From the NCBI GenBank assembly GCA_910589415.1, contig OU342630.1, forward strand, positions 63,174,186 to 63,238,185: a stretch of DNA of 64,000 nt, in the 5' to 3' direction. The notes beneath the pieces are model-generated. The model was not told the DNA's origin. It did no database searches and saw only the letters and a list, made by a program, of their open reading frames with translations. Below, in pieces: positions 57,660-64,000 of this stretch. The stretch comes from Malachius bipustulatus. Lineage: Eukaryota; Arthropoda; Insecta; Coleoptera; Melyridae. Both the position numbers and the translations under genes were made by a program. Numbering within the stretch: position 1 is the stretch's first letter; the number at the start of each line of letters is the position of its first letter.

Positions 57660-59985
57660 AGTTGGAAGGATAATAAATTTAATAACGTTTAAAATGGGTT
57701 GTCTGTCGACCCCTGGGGTCTCTTAATATTTTGTGGATGAAACTCAAGCTCAACCCATTTAAGAGAGTAACCAGCGATGAGCATTATTGAAAATTCTGTG
57801 GTTGTGGCGCGAGAGAATAAAAAATTTTTATATAATTCCGTGAGACCTTTAAATGGCAGGTCAAGAGAGAAAGGTAATAAATTTTGAAAAGGCTCTCCTG
57901 ACTTCATTGGAAAAGGAAAAAGGTAAAGGGAAAGTTTTGGGATGCCAGTTGGCTTTTTAATTTTGTAAATAATTTGATGTCATTTATAAAAATAATTACC
58001 TAAGTAATATTTGATTCTATTTACATATAAAAATATTCACTTTTATAATATTGTAATGGTACTTAGGCTCAAAGATTTAATAATTCATTGACATTATATT
58101 TCAAAAAGCTTTAGCAAAGTCGAGTATACCTTGGCTTCTTTTTTTTTAATCTAATTTAAGAGGATTGAACAAATCGTTTACAAAAACAATGTTTCATGGG
58201 ATCACTCGTCACTCTCATTGACTGTCTTATTTTGATCATCTGAAACTTGCGAAAGGAAACTCCGAGATAGGTAGGTACTGTAGCAGTGCACACAAATTTA
58301 CCATTTACCAAAAGGGAAGCACTTGCAGGAGATTAAAACAGCAACTTAGTCGTTTCTCTTCCACGATATAAAAATAGTTACTGTGCTAATTATAAATGTT
58401 GTCTAGTAATGTGCTGACGTCATGGAAATACTTGTATTAGTAAATTTCATAGAAATCGAAAGTCTCGCTGCTTCCGTTATTTTATTTAATCGCGGCCGGG
58501 AGGATTGATTACATCGGAAATGATTAATTTCCAGAAACACCTTGGTTTATTGGCGTATTTGTTGATTTAGTTATCGCGAGGAACCAATGACAATATGGCT
58601 GCTAATTTGCGAGAATATTGTTGGAGACGTAATTCACGAAACAGAGATAATCAGTCGATACTTTCGGTCGCGGACTGTTGTTAAGATAATTATGTAGAAA
58701 CAATTTAGTTTCTAGATATGTAAATAAGGTAAAAGATAATAGGTAATAAAATTGAGGTAAGCTACAGGTGAGGCTTGCCCTAGTTCGTCGACGCGACCGC
58801 CCGCCTTCACAGCTTAGCGTCGTCTCCAGTTCTCGCTTGTCGGCCCTCCGACAGCACCCTCTGTATGGGTCGGACTAGTTATATCACTCTAGGTACGTAC
58901 GATTACCCTTCAGGTGATATCGCAATCGTAAAAATCGTAACTGACCTAAGATCCGTGAATTTAAACACGCTGTTGTTTAAGAAAAGGTTGTTTAAGAAAA
59001 GAAATACGCGTAGATAGACTTTAACGCCGCGAATGAGTTACAATTGGGTCGCAAATATTAAAAGGTCGAGAAACGGTGAAATACCTACTGCAAAAATTAA
59101 TTCATGCTGTCTTCGAAGACGCGATGTTAAATTAATATCTTTGCAGTTAATCCATCCTTAAAAAGTTTTAAGTAGGTAAGTTACCTATGTAATCTTCAAT
59201 ATTTTTAATAATTATGAGAGAAATTATCTTAAGTGTACTTGCGAGAAGCTATATTCAATGTAATGTAGACAAAGGATAAGCTTTGAACATTAATTGAACT
59301 TCAGCTCCGAAGTTACTCCTATTCTCCAGACCATCCTAGTTCCTCTCGCGGTGAAGGTGGTGAAGGAGCGAGTGAGAGTACCGCAGAATCCCGCTAGTTA
59401 GCATTACGCTTTCAATTGAAATCGAACCTATCTTGAATTGAAACATCTATTCATCATTGTGTGTATATTTGGATTGCGATATTGCTGTAACTAAAATCTG
59501 AAATCATTGAATTTCACATGTTTCCTTATTGCAATACGTTCCTTAGTTCTGTTCTGTATAGGTACACGCTTTATATCAATTTCTAAAAATGAATTCCAGC
59601 CAGCGAGTTACCATCATGCTTTACATGCATGGCGGAATATTTCAAGATTACGTCTTATAGGAGAATAGCACAATTTTATTTAGCGGAAAGTAGCAAAAAC
59701 CTCTTCAGAGTTCAGGAATTCCTATCTGGAGCACGATTTTTAGTACGAGTTGACTGCTGTTGCGAAGTACTTAGCAGTGAATTTGATGCTTTCAACAACT
59801 TTGAATAGGTACAGTGAGTTGTTAAGGGATACAGTCCCGAATAATTCATATCTAAAAATCTACTGTAATATTGAACTTATGATTGCGAGTGCGAGGATAA
59901 GAGTCTAACTTGGGTCATATTAGAATAGAATGCATTTGAAAAATACGAGTTACATTCCTAAATTGTTAAAATAAGTAGTCAAATA
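57660..59985. other. Intergenic sequence with a GC-rich patch
   Basis: 58765-58880 is GC- and CpG-rich for this window and includes a TGTCGG/CCGACA hairpin. It could be a promoter or first exon, but I can support no frame. A 72-codon minus frame at 57689-57907 is unrecognised. Confidence 0.35.
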
Positions 59986-59987
59986 TT

Positions 59988-60480
59988 TCAAGAGGTCTTC
60001 TGCGTATAAGGCTCTGTACCCAAATTTCCCCTTTTGGTCTTTAGAAAATAAGTTTGAATAATACATTCTGCATCTTTAATTGGTTTTTGAGATTTGGGAA
60101 AAACTTCTTCGTCATTGGAAGAATTATCTAAAAGCACGTCAATGTTTGAGGCGTCAGAAGAAGAATAATTTGATTTAACATTATTGTGATTTTTTTAAGT
60201 GTTATGAGTTGACCACATTAAACTTGGACAACGCAATGTCAGTCATATGATGAATGTCATCAGCAGCTTGCTCCTTACAAACGTTCCATTTTATCTGATG
60301 ACTTTTGGATTTCCGTATTTTACTCAGGGACTTCTCTAATTATTCTTCTTTATTAGGAACTTTATGATTTTAGCTTGTCCGGGTGGCATCCCTCTGATTG
60401 CTTTTTTCTTCTTGAAAACATACAACGACTGTATTTTCCTTGGCAAAATTAACTGAGAGGTATATCTTAGTTTAAAAAAT
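59988..60480 (-). pseudogene. Pogo/Tigger-type (DDE_1) transposase relic, C-terminal region
   Basis: A 66-codon minus frame (60188-59988) reads SSSDASNIDVLLDN, SNDEEVFPKSQKP and DAECI. The other frame at the end reads LFSKDQKGKFGYRALY. Pogo/Tigger-type transposases of insects end in such an acidic Ser-rich region followed by a DAECIxC...FSxDxKGxxWxxC zinc-like motif, degraded here. Above it, KVPNKEE*LEKSLSKIRKS resembles the TSTPNKEELE segment that precedes it. The catalytic part lies at 62690-63200, so the relic is split by the tandem array. Confidence 0.45.
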
Positions 60481-60869
60481 ATAGTTATTGTTTTAGTTCA
60501 ATTATTTTACGTGTTTATTTTTCATAGTCAATTTTTGGTCAAACAAACTGATGGTAAATGAGGATTTTCGTAATTTTTTAATGATGTTCAATCAGAATTA
60601 AAATAAATTAAATAATTGAAAATATTTGCTGTGACAGTGAAAAAGTTATCCGAATTTAGCATGTCATGGCTATTCATCTTTTAATTTTGAAAATAAAATA
60701 TTCTGTCATGATAGAAAACTGTTAATTAGTGAGTATTTGATATCAGCATGTTCAGAAAATAATCCTCTTTCGATAGACACCATTACCATTCTTGTAGATA
60801 AAAGTGGTGAGAAATAAACTGCAAATATGTGATTTCCCATGCTATTCGCCTATGTTCTGCTTTGAAACT

Positions 60870-62800
60870 TGTCACTCGGTATATGGCTTAAAGTGACTCA
60901 TTTAGAAAAAAATTGCAAATTTTCATTAATCCCAATCCTGGAAGGTAAGCCTTTACTTCAAAAGAAGACAACCCCAAAAAATTCAGGATATTCATATTTT
61001 CATATTTCAGGATTTTCTTTTTTTTTCAGGATATTCAAATTTTCAGGATATTCCTTCAACGATTGGAGTTCTCAAAATGTACTTTTATTTTGATTTTTTG
61101 ACCTATTTTTAGAGAGAAAGTTCAAATGCTGAGACCTGCAACATAAAGCTTTACCAAAATTGGAGTTGCTTGTAAATACAGGGTGTCCCAGCTTATTCGA
61201 AGCGGTCTCTGTAGGTCAAACGATGGACTTTTTCAAAAAAAAAAATTGAAAATTCAAGTACAGAATCACAATGGTCATAATTTAAAATTATTAGTTGCCA
61301 TTCTCATATGGGACACTCTGTATACTCCAAAATAATTTTTAATTATGGCCATTATTGTGATTCTGTACTTGAATTTTCAAAAAGTTTTTTTAAAATCCAT
61401 CGTTTGACCTACAGCGACCGCTTCGAATAAGCGGGGACACCCTTTATGTTACGAAAAATCTTTCAGCAAAAAAAAACGGATATTAATAGTAACGAAAGCA
61501 AGAAGAAAAAATTTTGAACGACCTTTCAGGCGAAATTTTTCAGGAAAATTGGCACTAGGAAAATTGGTAGCGCTCAATCCTCCTACCTAATTGATTTCCA
61601 AAAACTGTTAAAATTTTGAAAAATTATTATTTCTCAGATTAGGTAAATAGTTGTAGTGATGATGATTCATTTATGAAAACCTGACACGTTATCATTAATC
61701 CTGGAACGTAAGCCTTTACTTCAAAAGAAGACAACTCCGAAAAATCTTCTCCAGATTTTCGGGATACTTCCAGAAATATTGCAAAAAATTTGCAAAAATT
61801 TAAAAAATTATTATTTCTCAGATAAAGTAAATCGTTGTAGCGCTAAAAATGACTTATTTAGGAAAAACTGACAAATTTTCATTAATCCTAATCCTGAAAC
61901 ATAAGCCTGTACTTCAAAAGAAAACAACTCAAAAGAAATCTTTTCCAGATTTTCAGGATATTCCTTTAATAATAGAGGTTCCCAAAATGTACTTTAATTT
62001 AGAAAATTTTACCTATTTTTGGAGAGAATATTTAGAATTCAAGTTCTGAAACCTGCATCCGTAAAGCTTTACCAAAATTGGAGTTACTTGTAAATATGTT
62101 CCGAAAAATCTTTCAGCAGATATTTTTCATAAAAAACGGGATTATTAGCAACAAAAGAAAGCATGAAAAAATTTTGAACGACTTTTGAGGCGAAAATTTC
62201 AGGCCAATTTTCAGGAAGATTGGCACTGCGTCGGTAACAATCGATTTTCCTAATTTATTGCCAATAACTGTAAAAATTTTGAAAATTTATTATTTCTCAG
62301 ATAATGTAAGTAGTTGTAGCGCTGAAAATGAGTCTTTTAGGAAAAACTGACACATTTCCATTAATCCTAATCCTGTGTAATGTAAGCCGTTACTCCAAAA
62401 GAAGACAGCTGCAAAAAATCTTCTCATATTTTCAGAATATTCCTTCAATTGGGGTTCCCAAAATAAAAATAAAATATTAAAATAGTAAAAAAATATTATA
62501 AAAAAATAATCAAGCGTACATTTTCGAGAAACTCAGCAGTAGTATCAGCGAAAGATCCAGGAATCAAGTATGAAATTTGACTAATTCATTAAAAAAGTTC
62601 GTTATTTTCAAAATATGACTTATTTTTAGAGAGAAATTTCAAATCCTGAAACTGAAACATAAAGCTTTTAGAAACTTACAAAAATAGAGTTACTTGTAAA
62701 TAGGTTCCGCAAAATATTTCGGGAGTTCTTTAGTTTTTAGAGTTTTTAAAGTTTTTAGAGAAAATTTTTTTGAAAAATTAGAAAGTTTCGGGTGATATTT
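60870..62800. repeat. Degenerate tandem array, about four units of some 475 bp
   Basis: Units share, in order, CATTAATCC(T/C)AATCCTG, GTAAGCC..TTACTTCAAAAGAAGACAAC, a CAGATTTTCAGGATATTCC block, GTTCCCAAAATGTAC, CTGAAACCTGCA, TAAAGCTTTACCAAAATTGG, AGTTACTTGTAAATA, AAAATCTTTCAGCA and TTATTATTTCTCAGATAA. Anchor positions of the CTTCAAAAGAAGA block are about 60957, 61721, 61914 and 62395. The second unit has a large internal deletion. The first unit carries the 266-base MITE at 61179-61444. No coding content is visible. Confidence 0.7.
61179..61444. mobile_element. Short family B TA element inside a tandem unit
   Basis: CAGGGTGTCCCAGCTTATTC at the left and CCGCTTCGAATAAGC..GACACCCTT at the right, flanked by TA on both sides (61177-61178, 61445-61446). 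Arms of about 125 bases fold on each other. It matches the outer arms of the 876-base copy at 11175-12050 but lacks the middle, so it is an internally deleted derivative. Two neighbouring tandem units (near 62091 and 62698) show the same site without it. Confidence 0.85.
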
Positions 62801-63200
62801 TTTCAGGAAATATTTTTTCAGAGATGTTTTCAGAAATTTTTTCAATGAACCCATAATCTTTTTGTCCAACGGCTGCATCTTATATGGGATGGTTGGGGTG
62901 GTAAACGAATTATCGTGACCAATACCTCTCTAATTCCTCTCATTCAATATTCTGGACATTTTGAATAAACAATGCAGATACCAGTCTCATCTACATTGAA
63001 GACTCTGCCTTTAAATTTATATTTGTCCATTACTTATTCTAAGGTCTCAAAAAAAACACCTACAGACTCTTTAAACTCAAAGCTCAAGCAAAGGATGTTC
63101 CAATGGTCTACTTAGCCTTAAAAAGTCCCTTTGGAGAAGCAAGCTGCCCCGTTCTAGAAAAAGTGATTCCAATCTATGAATCGGCTCAAGACAGAAGGTA
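62690..63200 (-). pseudogene. Pogo/Tigger-type (DDE_1) transposase relic, catalytic region
   Basis: On the minus strand FKESVGVFFETLE*VMDKYKFK leads into GRVFNVDETGICIV (about 62985), the strongly conserved NVDETG block with the first catalytic Asp of pogo/Tigger/jerky-type transposases. After a short REVLVTI stretch it jumps to LPPQPSHIRC and then, in another frame, MQPLDKKIMGSLKKFLK (62878-62828), the LPPHTSHxxQPLDxxxxGPLK block that follows the last catalytic Asp. The 200 or so residues between, including the second Asp, are missing, so it is an internally deleted relic. Confidence 0.65.
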
Positions 63201-63239
63201 ATTTAATGCAGATGCCGGTTTCCCACCAAAAACCCTGTA

Positions 63240-64000
63240 AGTACGACAAACTTTTCTTATTTTCCGGAAGCTGAGCCAGAAAGAAAAAAGCCGGCAAGTT
63301 AATGATTAACGCTCAACCTAAAATTTCTCAACCTGAAATTTTGGTCCCAGTTTATAAAAGACATTTCACCCAGAAGTGAGATTTGTGAAATATTGATATT
63401 TAAATATTGTCTCGCAATAATTAAATTGCCGTGTTATATTTTAAGATCATCAATTTTGTGAAACAACGGCAGAGTTAACTCAGCTAAAGTTTGAGAAATT
63501 TCGCTGAAAATCGAAATATTGAAATATTTTGTTTGAGATATTCCCATTATTTTTTTATGAAATAGGAAATTTATTTGTTCTTTAATGTACATACTGATGT
63601 GAATATAATTTTTATTGAACTTAAGGCCTTTTCAACATAGGGATAACCTCGACTAAAATAGTCCAGAAAAATAGAAACAAGTAAAACCCTAAGCAAGATT
63701 TTTGATACTTTTTATAGCTTAGGAGATCATTCAGGAAACATCAAAATTCTAAATTAAATAAAACATCTGGCATCCCGCTCTATTACCTTTATCTCTATTT
63801 AATTACCACTTTTTAATTAGGTGTGTGATTGTGTGAGAAAGAAGAATAATTGTATCTTTTCAAAATTTACAGTCTTTTGCTTTTGGTTTTCCTCTTTTGT
63901 CAATTGCTTTTCCTTATTTGTCAAATGCTTTTCCCATTTATTAAACGTCAGTGCGTGATTTTTCGATTGAAATTCCTCTTTTGTCAAATGAGATTCCTTT
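63240..64000. other. AT-rich sequence with short tandem motif
   Basis: 63886-64000 contains several imperfect copies of TTCCTCTTTTGTCAAATG-like sequence at about 21-25 base spacing. Nothing else recognised. Confidence 0.4.

Noticed and set aside
1..64000. CRISPR arrays, operons, riboswitches, bacterial promoters and terminators
   Set aside because: The window is eukaryotic; no regularly spaced identical repeats or prokaryotic gene organisation are present.

Overview
This is AT-rich eukaryotic DNA, almost certainly from an arthropod and most likely an insect. It has no operons, no dense coding and no bacterial signals. Instead it holds relics of insect-type transposons, many short inverted-repeat (MITE-like) elements, scattered TAGGTA-rich simple sequence, and one intact insect-style CAP (antigen 5-like) gene. 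I cannot name the species from sequence alone. About two thirds of the window is intergenic or intronic sequence in which I recognise nothing.

Layout. 1-5670: mostly anonymous, with two broken coding relics (1410-1751, 2188-2457) and one mariner-type MITE (3891-4348). 5671-7215: a pile-up of four different inverted-repeat elements. 8555-11060: 3' parts of a non-LTR retrotransposon (RNase H and C-terminal zinc region), split around an LTR-like sequence. 11175-12050: a complete palindromic TA-flanked element. 13485-19375: a nested block, where a Dong/R4-type non-LTR element sits between TAA repeats, its endonuclease domain is interrupted by an 861-bp TA-flanked element, and beyond the right TAA tract lies a minus-strand retrotransposon ORF1 relic. 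22650-23528: the CAP gene (minus strand). 25020-30640: relics of at least two non-LTR families, mostly minus strand. 31146-36172: a hAT-type MITE, a candidate last exon (32063-32195, minus), a 1.54-kb fold-back element and a PIF/Harbinger-type MITE. 40828-41790: a third palindromic TA-flanked family. 46310-46400: a tRNA-derived SINE head. 47985-49830: an RTE-like reverse transcriptase relic cut by a 460-bp solo LTR. 51641-51892: a duplicated hairpin-bearing unit. 52630-52830: a mariner/DDE_3 transposase relic. 55140-55575: an RNase H relic. 57090-57655: an insertion with direct terminal repeats. 59988-63200: a pogo/Tigger-type transposase relic split by a degenerate tandem array, one unit of which carries a MITE whose empty site survives in a neighbouring unit.

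How it fits together. The window is a layered record of transposition rather than a pathway. The order of events can be read where one element interrupts another: Dong then MITE; RTE then LTR; tandem array then MITE. The TA-flanked families share the terminal pattern CAGGGTG...CACCCTG and could have been moved by mariner/IS630-type enzymes like the relic at 52630-52830. Only the CAP gene looks intact and potentially functional. All assignments come from reading motifs by eye; no database search was run.
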